A DNA stretch of 54,058 nucleotides. Origin: Bacteroidales bacterium. GTDB taxonomy: Bacteria > Bacteroidota > Bacteroidia > Bacteroidales > VadinHA17. Numbering within the stretch: position 1 is the stretch's first letter; every line of letters starts with the position of its first letter. Under the pieces are notes generated by a model. That model ran no database searches and was not told the origin of the DNA. It saw only the letters and a program-made list of their open reading frames with translations. A program made the translations under genes and the position numbers. This document shows positions 25,501 through 35,111 of the stretch, piece by piece. The stretch is from positions 355 to 54,412 of the forward strand of contig PLLX01000194.1 of assembly GCA_003141415.1 (NCBI GenBank), given 5' to 3'.

Positions 25501-27734
25501 GATGCAACCTCCTTCTCTGACTTTTCAGTAACAAATGTTACAAAATTGGATCTCATTCCGGTTCCTCCCATCAACGGATCGGTTAGGACTTTTGTTATCA
25601 ACTGGGTATCACTCGCACCTTTTCCGAAACATCTCTTCATCTGCTTCTGACCATGACCAAAACCATGTACCATGTACACTGAATCCCATCGGATACGTTC
25701 GGTTACTCGGACTTTGATCTTAAAGTTGGAAATCACACCATCCTGGTTTTTAAGCCATATATACTGTCCCGTTACCAGACCCCACGCTTTCGATACCTTG
25801 GGATTTACCCAGGCCGTGTTCTCATGCATAAGGTCAGTAAGATTCGGATTATTGGAAGTTCTGCCAAATGTATGTTGTGGTGTCCGTCCATAGATAAGGC
25901 GGTAATAACCTTCAGAAGGCTCTTCATGAACAGTATATTTAGGAAGGGGATCAAAACCTGCCTGCTCAATATATTTAGAGTATAATTCTATTTTGCCTGA
26001 ATCAGTTGAAAATGCAACATTTTCATTTTCAGCGAAATACAAATCGTCTGCCTCTCTTTCTTTTGTTTTTACCCCGATACGTTGCATCTCTTCAAGCGAA
26101 GAACCGGATTGTTTAAGTTGCCAGTCCAGCAATTCCTCCTGCTTTTCAAATGGAAAATAGTTTTCGAGACCAAGTTTAACAGCTAATCCTCTGGCAATAT
26201 TGTAACCTGATCTGGTATTGCTTTTTGGCTCTGCTGCCGGCATCCTCAATGCTATGGCAGGTTTACGGTGAGGGCTGATTCTAAGCATATCATATCGTTC
26301 AAGATATGTACATTCGGGTAAAACAACATCAGCCCATCCTGTGATCTCCATCGGCATTGTGTCGACTGCAACTAACAGATCAAGATTCTGAATTGCCTTC
26401 AGAGTATTAGCCTGATCAGGTATTGATGATATCAGATTTGTTGCATTAACAATCCAGCCTTTAATTAAATATGCCGGTTTGTTTTCAGGGATTGAAGCAT
26501 CTATAAGTGCATTTGAGACCGGAGAACTTGCAATGGGATATTTTCCGGGGAAAGCATCTGTCCAGGCTTTTTTGGGTTCAGGGTACTTTGGTGTTTTTGC
26601 TGAAGGAACTACATAACTTGCAGGTCTGTAAAACCCTCCCCGTCTGCCCCATGAACCCAGGAGTGCATTTAAAATAGCAATCGCCCGAACCCTCTGGGTA
26701 TCATCGCCATACCATGTCACATGTCGCCCTGGGTGGATCAGAACAGCAGGACTTGCATTCGCCATCTCTTTTGCGGTTTTTCGTATCTTATCAGGCGATA
26801 TTGTTGTTATCCCGTAAGCCCATTCAGGAGTAAAATCCAAGACATGTTCTTTCAGTTTATCAAACCCGTTGCAATATTTTTCGACATAATTTTTATCATA
26901 ATAATCGTTATAGATTATTTCATGTATCCAGGCCAGGAGTAATGCAATATCGGTAGAAGGTTTAATAGGGAGCCAATATTTGGATTTCCCGGCAGCAGTT
27001 GAAAATCTTGGGTCCACTGTAATTATTGTCACACCTTTATCAATTGCATCCGACATTTCCTGAATCTGCCCGTTATGCATGTTTTCTCCAATATGTGATC
27101 CTATCAGTACAAGACATTTTGTATCTCGAATATCAGTTGTTTCAGGTGAGTAGACTTCCTCTCCGAATGTTGCAAGAAAGGCTTCATCTCTCGGTCCGCG
27201 ACATTGTGCATATGATGGTTCAGCTATATTGGAAGAACCAAACGCTTTCAATAAATTTGTAAAATAGGTACTGCCTGAACCATGTGTGAATAAAGCCATA
27301 CTTTCTGCGCCATGTTTTGAAGATATGTCCTTCATTTTGGCTGCAACATAATTCAGAGCCTCATCCCATGAAACCTCACGAAAGACCTGTTTGCCGCGTT
27401 CTTCAACCCTGATCAATGGTGTCTTCAGCCTGTCTTCATCATAATACATTCCAACACCACCGGTACCACGAGGGCAGAAGCGACCGTTAGAATGCTGATC
27501 TTCATCATTGCCTATGATTTTCCAGATTTTACCCTCAGATGTTTTGTAAACCCATCCGGCACATTTCCAGAAACATACCTCACAGTAAGTAGGTGTTCTC
27601 TTAAGATCCACTTTGAGTTTTTTTGCTTCATCGGGGGAGAAAAGTAATTTAGTAGCGCCAAATGTTCCTTTGGTAATTGCCAGAACACCGATTCCCATTA
27701 CCGAAATTCTTATAAAATCTCTCCTGCTAGTCAT
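25497..27734 (-). CDS. Molybdopterin oxidoreductase, polysulfide/thiosulfate reductase-like catalytic subunit
   Basis: The 745-residue protein begins with a twin-arginine signal ('SRRDFIRIS'), then an N-terminal [4Fe-4S] motif C-x2-C-x3-C…C (Cys51, 54, 58, 87). The molybdenum ligand position is Cys178 in 'SYAQCRGPRDEAF', as in PsrA/PhsA and nitrate reductases of the NapA type. The C-terminal MGD-binding 'YRLIYGRTPQHTFGRTSNN' is seen. Cofactor class, Tat export and the NrfD partner point to a respiratory enzyme of the Psr/Phs/Ttr group facing the periplasm. With a rhodanese and YedE genes downstream, a sulfur substrate is favoured, but arsenate or other oxyanions are not excluded. Confidence 0.9.
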   Translation of the reverse strand: MTSRRDFIRISVMGIGVLAITKGTFGATKLLFSPDEAKKLKVDLKRTPTYCEVCFWKCAGWVYKTSEGKIWKIIGNDEDQHSNGRFCPRGTGGVGMYYDEDRLKTPLIRVEERGKQVFREVSWDEALNYVAAKMKDISSKHGAESMALFTHGSGSTYFTNLLKAFGSSNIAEPSYAQCRGPRDEAFLATFGEEVYSPETTDIRDTKCLVLIGSHIGENMHNGQIQEMSDAIDKGVTIITVDPRFSTAAGKSKYWLPIKPSTDIALLLAWIHEIIYNDYYDKNYVEKYCNGFDKLKEHVLDFTPEWAYGITTISPDKIRKTAKEMANASPAVLIHPGRHVTWYGDDTQRVRAIAILNALLGSWGRRGGFYRPASYVVPSAKTPKYPEPKKAWTDAFPGKYPIASSPVSNALIDASIPENKPAYLIKGWIVNATNLISSIPDQANTLKAIQNLDLLVAVDTMPMEITGWADVVLPECTYLERYDMLRISPHRKPAIALRMPAAEPKSNTRSGYNIARGLAVKLGLENYFPFEKQEELLDWQLKQSGSSLEEMQRIGVKTKEREADDLYFAENENVAFSTDSGKIELYSKYIEQAGFDPLPKYTVHEEPSEGYYRLIYGRTPQHTFGRTSNNPNLTDLMHENTAWVNPKVSKAWGLVTGQYIWLKNQDGVISNFKIKVRVTERIRWDSVYMVHGFGHGQKQMKRCFGKGASDTQLITKVLTDPLMGGTGMRSNFVTFVTEKSEKEVAS

Positions 27735-27755
27735 CTATTAAGTATAATAATATTC

Positions 27756-27763
27756 CAAAACTA
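27756..27763 (-). promoter_or_regulatory. Candidate -7 box of the Psr-like operon (TAGTTTTG)
   Basis: Minus-strand TAGTTTTG fits TAnnTTTG and lies 22 nt before the ATG of the molybdenum subunit. No -33 TTTG is in place. Confidence 0.35.
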
Positions 27764-27920
27764 GGAAAAATAAATCTAGCTTTTATTCATATATTTACAT
27801 AATTATATGTATAGCTTAAACTCTGGAATATTATCTACTGTTAACAAATTAACAATCTGACAAATGCTATTTATTTAGAATCCGTATAAATTACATACAC
27901 GTAGACAATTTATAATGACT

Positions 27921-28075
27921 GAAGTGCCTGGAGTGCCAGGATTTTGGAGTACCTGGAGTTAAGAAAAAGTTTGGAGTGTGCCAATAATGGAGTGTTTAAA
28001 GTTGACAAAACTGAAGTATAGTATACTTATGGTAACTCTAAGTTCTCTGAACACTTTAGGCATTCCAGGCACTCC
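27921..28075. repeat. Inverted repeat of GGAGTGCC/GGCACTCC units between divergent genes
   Basis: GAAGTGCCTGGAGTGCC (27921-27937) and GGCATTCCAGGCACTCC (28059-28075) are reverse complements at 15 of 17 positions. Between them are further partial copies (TTGGAGTACCTGGAGTT, TTTGGAGTGTGCC, TGGAGTGTTT). The same unit occurs at 5981-6016. The rest of the 430-bp divergent gap holds the two promoters and no gene. Confidence 0.75.
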
Positions 28076-28096
28076 AACTTATAATTATGTTTCAGT

Positions 28097-28127
28097 TTTG
28101 ACATCTGAATAGTTAAACTTAATTTTG
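28097..28127 (+). promoter_or_regulatory. Bacteroidota-type promoter (TTTG-N19-TAATTTTG)
   Basis: TTTG at 28097-28100 and TAATTTTG at 28120-28127 are separated by exactly 19 nt, an almost ideal sigma-ABfr promoter. The start of transcription would be about 30 nt before the ATG of the class-V PLP enzyme. Confidence 0.65.
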
Positions 28128-28163
28128 AAGCGTTAAAAAACAATTATTATCCTAGTCCAATAA

Positions 28164-29669
28164 ATGACAGATCTTGAAATATATTTTGACCAGTATAGAA
28201 AAAATATCATCGGTATTGACGCAGAAATTAAAACACCTTACGGATCGAGGAAACTGATTTATGCAGACTGGATAGCCAGCGGAAGACTTTACGGACCTAT
28301 AGAAAAAAGGATTACTGAAGACATTGGTCCTTTGGTAGGGAACACACATTCAGAATCAACATCGACAGGTAAGGCGATGACCGATGCCTATCATCTCGCA
28401 CAGAAAATAGTGAAACGTCATGTGAATGCCAATGATAATGACATTCTGATATTTACAGGTACAGGAATGACGTCCGCAATTGCCAAGCTCCAAAGACTTC
28501 TTGGATTAAAGGTTCCGGAACAGGCTATTAATTACTGTTCTTATTCACATGGAAATTATGCCAATTGTAAGGACATTCCAAATGAAAATCGTCCGGTTGT
28601 TTTCTTAACTCATACCGAGCATCACTCCAACCATACTTCATGGTTTGAAACTCTCGCTGATGTAGTTGTTTTAGAACCATCTTCCGATCTGACAGTAAAT
28701 CCTGACGCTTTGCGTAAGGAGATAGTAAAATACAAAGATCGTCCTTTACTGATCGGTTCTTTTTCAGCATGCTCTAATGTAACAGGATATTTCCCCCCGT
28801 TTTATGAGCTGGCAAAGATAATGCATGAGCATAATGGATACTGTTTTGTGGATTTTGCAGCATCAGCTCCATATGTTGACATTGATATGCACCCTGATGA
28901 TAAGCTCAATCAGCTTGACGCAATATTTTTTTCCCCTCACAAGTTTCTCGGCGGACCCGGCAGCGCCGGAGTTCTGATTTTCAACAAAGAACTGTACAAA
29001 AATAATATTCCTGACAATCCGGGCGGAGGAACTGTAAAATGGACAAACAGGTGGGGTGGTTATAGCTATATAACAGATATTGAGGTAAAAGAAGATGGAG
29101 GAACCCCCGGATTCCTTCAGGGAATTAAAGCTGCTCTTGCAGTGACTCTTAAGGAAAACATGGATACAAGAAAGATGTATATGAGAGAAAGTGAGCTTAC
29201 CGAATTAACTTTCAGGGAATTATTGAAAATAAAAAATCTACACATTCTTGCTCCGGATATAAGGAACAGATTAGGTGTTTTTTCTTTTTACGTTGATAAA
29301 ATACATCATAACCTTTTTACCAGCCTTCTTAACGACCATTTTGGAATTCAGGTAAGAGGTGGATGTTCCTGTGCCGGCACTTATGGCCATTTCCTTTTAA
29401 ATGTTGATATTAAAATGTCAAAAGAGATCACAGATAAAATTGATGCGGGAGACTTATCGATGAAGCCCGGATGGATAAGATTATCTCTTCATCCGACGAT
29501 GACAAATGATGAGTTACACTTTATTCTTGATGCTATCAGGCAGACTATAGAGATGGCGCAAATATGGGTGAAGGATTATCGGTATGACTACCATACGAAT
29601 GAATTCCATCAAGATAAATTTCCTGAAAAAAATAGTGCAGATATTTCCAAATGGTTTTTATTAACCTGA
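28164..29669 (+). CDS. Class-V aminotransferase-fold PLP enzyme (cysteine desulfurase/selenocysteine lyase-like)
   Basis: The 501-residue protein has the class-V fold: 'YADWIASGRLYGPIE' near residue 35, 'TGTGMTSAIAKLQ', 'FVDFAASAPYVDIDM' and the PLP lysine K260 in 'FFSPHKFLGGPGSAG'. A loop with cysteines, 'VRGGCSCAGTYGHFLL', lies where group-II desulfurases carry the persulfide-forming Cys. It is longer than SufS (about 410 residues) and has a C-terminal extension ending 'DYHTNEFHQDKF'. It has a strong private promoter and is divergent from the Psr-like operon, so a role in releasing or trapping sulfur there is plausible. It could instead be an unrelated class-V lyase. Confidence 0.85.
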   Translation: MTDLEIYFDQYRKNIIGIDAEIKTPYGSRKLIYADWIASGRLYGPIEKRITEDIGPLVGNTHSESTSTGKAMTDAYHLAQKIVKRHVNANDNDILIFTGTGMTSAIAKLQRLLGLKVPEQAINYCSYSHGNYANCKDIPNENRPVVFLTHTEHHSNHTSWFETLADVVVLEPSSDLTVNPDALRKEIVKYKDRPLLIGSFSACSNVTGYFPPFYELAKIMHEHNGYCFVDFAASAPYVDIDMHPDDKLNQLDAIFFSPHKFLGGPGSAGVLIFNKELYKNNIPDNPGGGTVKWTNRWGGYSYITDIEVKEDGGTPGFLQGIKAALAVTLKENMDTRKMYMRESELTELTFRELLKIKNLHILAPDIRNRLGVFSFYVDKIHHNLFTSLLNDHFGIQVRGGCSCAGTYGHFLLNVDIKMSKEITDKIDAGDLSMKPGWIRLSLHPTMTNDELHFILDAIRQTIEMAQIWVKDYRYDYHTNEFHQDKFPEKNSADISKWFLLT

Positions 29670-29848
29670 TAATTCATCGTTTATTTGCCTGAATAAATTT
29701 CTATGATAATCAATCATTTATCCTTCTAAATTTGTTTTATAAAGGATTAGCAGTTAGTATTTTATTAAAAAAGACTGAACATCAGCACTAATCAACCACA
29801 AGGGTTTCTTAATTCATTGAAAATAAGTGAAATTAAACGAAAGCAAGC

Positions 29849-32242
29849 ATGCCCAATAAAACCAATTCATACGAAACAAAAACGATAACGGATGTATTAT
29901 CCGAATTTAAAGTGCTGGTTACAGATGGTCTTTCCGATGAAGAAGTAAAAAAAAGGCAAATAAGTTATGGACTTAATGAAGTTGTGGAGAAAAAGCAAGT
30001 AATGGTTCTGTTATTTCTGAAACACTTTTGGGGACTTACAGCTATAATGCTGGAATTTACCATTATTATTTCTTTTTTACTTCAAAAATATGTGGATGTT
30101 TATTTGATTGGCGGGTTAATGTTGTTCAATGCCATTATAGGTTTTATGCAGGAAAGTAAGGCTGCCAGGACAGTGCAGGCATTAAAGCAAAGTTTACAAG
30201 TGCTTGTACGCGTGTTACGAAACAAAAAATGGAAGCAGGTGAATGGAGACCAATTAGTTCCGGGTGATATTATACGTATCCGTACCGGGGATTTTATTGC
30301 TGCGGATGCTAAAATTATTGATGGGATCGCCGGGGCTGATCAATCAGCCCTTACCGGAGAGTCAATGCTTGTCAGCAAAAAGGAAGGTAATATGTTGTAT
30401 TCGGGTTCTATAATTAAAAACGGGGAATGTAATGCAGTAGTAACTGCAACCGGCATTAATACTTTTTTTGGCAAAACAATCCAGTTGGTTCAGATGGCTA
30501 AGCCACGATTGCACATGGAAGAAGTTGTGTCCAGTGTTGTGAAGATCTTATTTTTAATTGTTCTGGTATTTGTTGGCATTACATTTATTGTTTCATTAGT
30601 AAGGGGAGAAACCTTTTTATCAATGCTGCCATTAGTACTGATTTTACTGGTTACAGCAGTTCCGGTGGCTATGCCGGCTATGTTTACGGTAAGTATGGCA
30701 AAAGGATCTCAGCAATTAGTTGCCAAAGGAGTTCTGGTAAGCCGCTTAAGTGCTACCGAAGATGCTGCAACACTAACTATACTGTGCATTGACAAAACAG
30801 GAACTATTACACAAAATAAATTATCAGTACAGGATACTGAGGCTGCAGAAAACTTTAATAAAGACGATATTTTAAGATATGGCATACTGGCTTCGGTAGC
30901 TGCTAATAACGATCCGATTGATATGGCCTTTCTACAAAAAGCAACGAATGACAAAATAGATACTTCAGGTTATCAACAAACTTCCTTTACTCCCTTTTCT
31001 GCCGATATCAAAAGAACAGAAGCGATGGTACAAAAAGATGGTAAACAGTTTAAAGTAATGAAGGGTGCATATAATACTATCAAAGTTTTATGCAACCTGC
31101 AACAATCAAAACTTGATATGACTGTCGGGACCTGGGCAGCAAAAGGATTTAAAACAATAGCCGTTGCTATTCAGAGAGAAAATACAACATCATTGGTAGG
31201 TATTGTGGCTTTGGTTGACCCTCCGCTGAATGATTCTTCAAAGATGATTGCAGGAATAAAGGAATTAGGTGTTACAGTAAAAATGCTCACCGGCGATGCA
31301 TTGTCGATAGCTAAAGAGATTGCTGCTCAGGTAGGCGTAGGAGATGATATTGTTTCTGCCGGATTGTTACGGCAACATATAACAGGCAGCGATAGTCATT
31401 CCATAATCATTTCGCACAATGGATTTGCTGAAGTGCTGCCTGAAGATAAATTCAATATCGTAAAAATCTTACAGCAGCATAAAGAAATTACAGGTATGAC
31501 TGGTGATGGTGTAAACGATGCCCCGGCTTTAAAACAGGCAGAAGTAGGCATTGCCGTAAAATCAGCTACTGATGCTGCCAAACAGGCCGCCAGTGTAGTT
31601 TTACTGCATGAAGGATTGGAGAGCATTATTTATCTGATAACCGTTGGTCGCACAATACATCATCGAATCACCAATTGGGTAATCAGTAAAATTTCAAAAA
31701 CATTATTTACTGTGGTATTTGTATGTGTAGCTTATATTATTACCGGAAAGTTTGTAGTAGGTGCTTTTGATATGGTACTTCTACTATTTATTATTGACTT
31801 CGTAACATTGACCTTATCTACCGACATCGTCACCTGGTCAAAAAAACCTGAAAGCTGGAATATAAAACCCTTGGTAAAACAGGGTTTTCTTTTAGGATTG
31901 TTACTTACTGCAGAGGCATTGGCATGGTTATTTATCGGCAAGAAATATTTTGAGCTATCAGATATTAATCAGTTGCATTCATTTGGATTTGCAACCCTGT
32001 TTTTTGCCGGTATTTTCAACATATTTGTTGTCCGCACTCCTACCCGATTTTACAAACAACCTATCGGTAAAAATTTATTACTGGCAATAATAACAGATGT
32101 AATACTGGTCTGCATTATTATATCGCTGGGTTTCCCGGGTTTTACCACGTTACCAATCATGGTAACTTTTAGTAGTTTATTGTATTTTGCTATTTGCAGT
32201 TTTACTGTTAACGATTGGATAAAGGTAAAGGTCAACAATTGA
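29849..32242 (+). CDS. P3A-type plasma-membrane proton-efflux ATPase
   Basis: The 797-residue pump has all P-type landmarks: actuator 'SALTGESML', phosphorylation site Asp315 in 'CIDKTGTIT', 'KMLTGDALSIAKEIA' and hinge 'MTGDGVNDAPALKQAEVGIAVKSATDAAKQAAS'. The length and the 'VTAVPVAMPAMFTVSMAKGS' M4 segment match P3A H+-ATPases of plants, fungi and some prokaryotes and not heavy-metal or Ca2+ pumps. It would expel protons using ATP. Such pumps are scattered among bacteria, and the gene is flanked by relics (decayed YedE downstream), suggesting acquisition. It is a single-gene unit. Confidence 0.92.
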   Translation: MPNKTNSYETKTITDVLSEFKVLVTDGLSDEEVKKRQISYGLNEVVEKKQVMVLLFLKHFWGLTAIMLEFTIIISFLLQKYVDVYLIGGLMLFNAIIGFMQESKAARTVQALKQSLQVLVRVLRNKKWKQVNGDQLVPGDIIRIRTGDFIAADAKIIDGIAGADQSALTGESMLVSKKEGNMLYSGSIIKNGECNAVVTATGINTFFGKTIQLVQMAKPRLHMEEVVSSVVKILFLIVLVFVGITFIVSLVRGETFLSMLPLVLILLVTAVPVAMPAMFTVSMAKGSQQLVAKGVLVSRLSATEDAATLTILCIDKTGTITQNKLSVQDTEAAENFNKDDILRYGILASVAANNDPIDMAFLQKATNDKIDTSGYQQTSFTPFSADIKRTEAMVQKDGKQFKVMKGAYNTIKVLCNLQQSKLDMTVGTWAAKGFKTIAVAIQRENTTSLVGIVALVDPPLNDSSKMIAGIKELGVTVKMLTGDALSIAKEIAAQVGVGDDIVSAGLLRQHITGSDSHSIIISHNGFAEVLPEDKFNIVKILQQHKEITGMTGDGVNDAPALKQAEVGIAVKSATDAAKQAASVVLLHEGLESIIYLITVGRTIHHRITNWVISKISKTLFTVVFVCVAYIITGKFVVGAFDMVLLLFIIDFVTLTLSTDIVTWSKKPESWNIKPLVKQGFLLGLLLTAEALAWLFIGKKYFELSDINQLHSFGFATLFFAGIFNIFVVRTPTRFYKQPIGKNLLLAIITDVILVCIIISLGFPGFTTLPIMVTFSSLLYFAICSFTVNDWIKVKVNN

Positions 32243-32321
32243 GACATTTGTTAAAAAGTCTGTTAATTCAATATTAGATGCGATTATGGCTAAATATGAT
32301 CAGAAACTATATTTAATCAAA

Positions 32322-33122
32322 CTAAGAAACTTTAGCTTGTGACTTATAAAAATATTTTCCTGTTATAAGCAATCCTGCAAAAACAAATACAGCAAATACA
32401 AGCCTGCTATGAGAAAGCTGCATTCCGCCTGAGAGAATATGTCCACTTGTACAGCCACCCGCCATTCTGGCTCCAAAGATCAGGATTAATCCGCCTATAA
32501 AAGACCAGATGAGCCGTTTTGCCACTGAATTCCCTTTATACTTTTTCCAATTGCTATGAATAATAGTGATTTTAAATTCTTTCCTGAATACCGAAATTAC
32601 TATGCCTGATATAAATGCGCCTGTTAGAAACACCAATTCCCATTTTCCGGGTTCCTGAATTTTGGAAAAACAGCTGTTATGCGTTGTTCCTGTAATTAAA
32701 TCAGCTACAAATGGATATGCAGTTGAAGCTCCAATTATACGGTTTGTAATAACTGACAGAAACACTACTGCATTTAAAATGGCTAAACCTATACCTGAAT
32801 ATAACCATTTAAAATCCCGGGATTTTTCTATTTTATTCAATCTGAAAGCTATCCACACAAATGCCACACTAATAATAATATCAAGCAGATATAAAACAAA
32901 ATGATGCTGACCAATGAGAGTGTATAAAGAAAAGCTTCCAAGATCGGGACCTAGTATATTTTGAATAGGGTAATACTTATAGTATAAACAAAACCACCAA
33001 CCAGATCACCTGCTATTCCAATAAGCGCATCAAATGAACCTTCACCAAGCGAAATAGCCAAAGTTCCAGGGCAATACCCCAAATTCGAGGTGTTTTGAAT
33101 TCGTATACAACATGGCTTTTAA
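32322..33122 (-). pseudogene. Decayed full-length YeeE/YedE transporter gene
   Basis: The ORF-track frame 32322..32867 is only the C-terminal half: 'FGARMAGGCTSGHILSGGMQL' and four helices, starting at an internal GTG. Its reading continues upstream without a start ('GPDLGSFSLYTLIGQHHFVLYLLD'). A one-base frame change near 32955 then leads into the CPGT half ('NLGYCPGTLAISLGEGSFDALIG'), which itself lacks everything before the motif because a stop precedes it at about 33123. So the gene has a frameshift and an N-terminal truncation. It was a fused version of the transporter that is split into two genes at 22618-23897. Confidence 0.85.
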
Positions 33123-33328
33123 TATTTAAATTTACGATACAAAAATAAAGTCTAAGAACTCATAAATAGAGGAATTGAGAGTTCTGTGCAACAACTTACA
33201 AGATGATTCAGGACAACTTTTAAATTGATCTGAATCCTGTCTGGATACCATAATGTTATGGCCCACCTGAAAGTGTTGTCATTCTGAAATATAAAACTGT
33301 GGCATGCATGAATCTTATTAAATAATAA

Positions 33329-33336
33329 TAATTTTG
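33329..33336 (+). promoter_or_regulatory. Candidate -7 box before the ETF genes (TAATTTTG)
   Basis: TAATTTTG fits TAnnTTTG, 96 nt before the ETF-QO ATG. No TTTG lies 19-20 nt upstream. Nothing else is visible in the 310-bp gap 33123-33431 except an AGGAGG-like 'CCAGGAGGTCAT' just before the start codon, unusual for this phylum. Confidence 0.35.
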
Positions 33337-33431
33337 TGACCTCAAAACATTTAGATCAGAAAAAGTGTTTAAGAACCAATAATGTGCAGTCAACAATTTA
33401 GAATAAGAATATTAAACCAGGAGGTCATAGA

Positions 33432-35090
33432 ATGAGTGATATTGATACTGTATCAACGGATGTGTTAATAATCGGAGGTGGTCCATCCGGCTTAGCCGTT
33501 TCAATTCATCTGGCTGATATATTAAAACAAAGAGGCCAAACCAAAAGAATATTACTGATAGAAAAAGGTAGTTCTATCGGTAGTCATATATTATCAGGCG
33601 CTGTGATAAAACCATCTGTTTTTAAAGAATTATTGCCCGACGGGGAATTCTCAGAGATTCCCTTCAATGTGAAAGTAACTAAAGACAATATGATGTGGCT
33701 CACAGAAAAAAGAGCCATACCCGTGCCCTTTCATCTGCCATACATGAGTAATAAAAGCAACTATGTCGCATCATTAGGTCAGATATGTAAGTACTTAGCT
33801 ATAAAAGCCCAGGAAAAAGGTGTAGAAATATATACAGGTTTTGCCGTTGATGAGATTTTGTACAAAGATGGAAAAGTAACCGGCGCTAAAACCAAAGAAA
33901 CAGGTCTGGATCATCAGGGACATCAGTTGGAAAATTTTCAGGCCGGTACCCGCATTGAAGCTAAAATCACCATTTTTGCCGAAGGAACCCGGGGCAGTTT
34001 AACCAAAATGCTTATTAAAAGGTTTAACCTCAACAAGGACAGAAATGAGCAGGTTTACTCTTTAGGTGTCAAGGAATTATGGTCAGTTCCTCCTGGCAAT
34101 ATTGAGGCCGGTCAGATTTACCACACAATGGGCTATCCGCTCAATTTTGATGAATTTGGCGGAGGCTTTATTTATGGATTAAAAGATAATAAAGTAGCAG
34201 TTGGTCTTGTTGTTGGACTCGATTATAAAGATCCGTCTTTCGATGTTCACGATGCATTCCAGATCTGGAAAACCAATCCTTTTGTTTTTAAGATTTTAAA
34301 AGACGGCAAATTGGTGGAATATGGCGCCAAGACACTTCCTGAAGGAGGACATTATGCCATACCCAAATTATATATCGATAATGCATTGATTGTTGGCGAC
34401 AGCGCTGGGTTGGTTACAATGCCAGCATTGAAAGGCATACATCTGGCAATCAGGTCAGGAATGTTAGCTGCGCAAGCCTCTGCCGATGCATTGTCAAAAA
34501 ACGATACATCGGAAAAAAGCCTTCAGCAATACGAACTATTGCTAAATAACAGTGATATTCACAAAGAAATGTATGCTGTCCGTAATTTCAGACAAGGATT
34601 TGCAAAAGGGCTGATTGTAGGAGGATTACATTTTGGAACTCAACTTATAACCGGTGGAGCAGGTTTCTTTGGCCGACTTAGATCTCATGCCGACAATCAG
34701 ACTACACTAAAACTGAGCGAATTTAAAAAGAAACCTTTTAAAGAGAGGTTTAAAGGTAAACTGGTGTTCGATAAAGTATTGACATTCGATAAAGCAACCG
34801 ATGTTTACTATTCAGGAGTTTACCACGATGAACAGCAGGTTGTGCATCTTCATATTAACAACTTGGAGAATTTCAATGCTGTTAACATAGAACAATATGG
34901 TGCGCCTGAACAATTTTGTTGTTCATCTGAAGTATATGAGCTCCATACGAACAAAGACGGTAAGAAAGAGCTTAGAATTCATGCTGAAAATTGTATGCAT
35001 TGCAAAACATGCGACATAAAATCTCCCGGAGAAGGAATTACCTGGGTAGTACCAAATGGCGGTAATGGTCCGGATTTTCAAAATATGTAA
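33432..35090 (+). CDS. Electron transfer flavoprotein-quinone oxidoreductase (ETF-QO)
   Basis: The 552-residue flavo-iron-sulfur protein starts with an FAD-binding motif 'VLIIGGGPSGLAVSIHLAD', continues with the family segments 'IGSHILSGAVIKP' and 'FGGGFIYGLKDNKVAVGLVVGLDY', and 'SAGLVTMPALKGIHLAI'. The C-terminal [4Fe-4S] site is 'FCCSSEVYELH' and 'NCMHCKTCDIKSP' with the family end 'GITWVVPNGGNGPDFQNM'. It passes electrons from reduced ETF to the quinone pool and is membrane-associated. It starts with a strong Shine-Dalgarno-like AGGAGG. The fused ETF gene follows 21 bp later, making a self-contained ETF module. Confidence 0.94.
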   Translation: MSDIDTVSTDVLIIGGGPSGLAVSIHLADILKQRGQTKRILLIEKGSSIGSHILSGAVIKPSVFKELLPDGEFSEIPFNVKVTKDNMMWLTEKRAIPVPFHLPYMSNKSNYVASLGQICKYLAIKAQEKGVEIYTGFAVDEILYKDGKVTGAKTKETGLDHQGHQLENFQAGTRIEAKITIFAEGTRGSLTKMLIKRFNLNKDRNEQVYSLGVKELWSVPPGNIEAGQIYHTMGYPLNFDEFGGGFIYGLKDNKVAVGLVVGLDYKDPSFDVHDAFQIWKTNPFVFKILKDGKLVEYGAKTLPEGGHYAIPKLYIDNALIVGDSAGLVTMPALKGIHLAIRSGMLAAQASADALSKNDTSEKSLQQYELLLNNSDIHKEMYAVRNFRQGFAKGLIVGGLHFGTQLITGGAGFFGRLRSHADNQTTLKLSEFKKKPFKERFKGKLVFDKVLTFDKATDVYYSGVYHDEQQVVHLHINNLENFNAVNIEQYGAPEQFCCSSEVYELHTNKDGKKELRIHAENCMHCKTCDIKSPGEGITWVVPNGGNGPDFQNM

Positions 35091-35111
35091 CATTAAAAAG
35101 ATACTGCTATA

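Noticed and set aside
25497-27734. Catalytic subunit as formate dehydrogenase or nitrate reductase
   Set aside because: The three-subunit layout with an NrfD-type anchor, Tat signal and short Fe-S subunit fits the Psr/Phs/Ttr group; no FdhE, cytochrome or Nap-type genes are present.
32322-32867. ORF-track GTG-started 181-residue YedE protein as an intact gene
   Set aside because: Homologous coding sequence continues upstream in the same and then another frame, so the GTG is internal to a broken gene.
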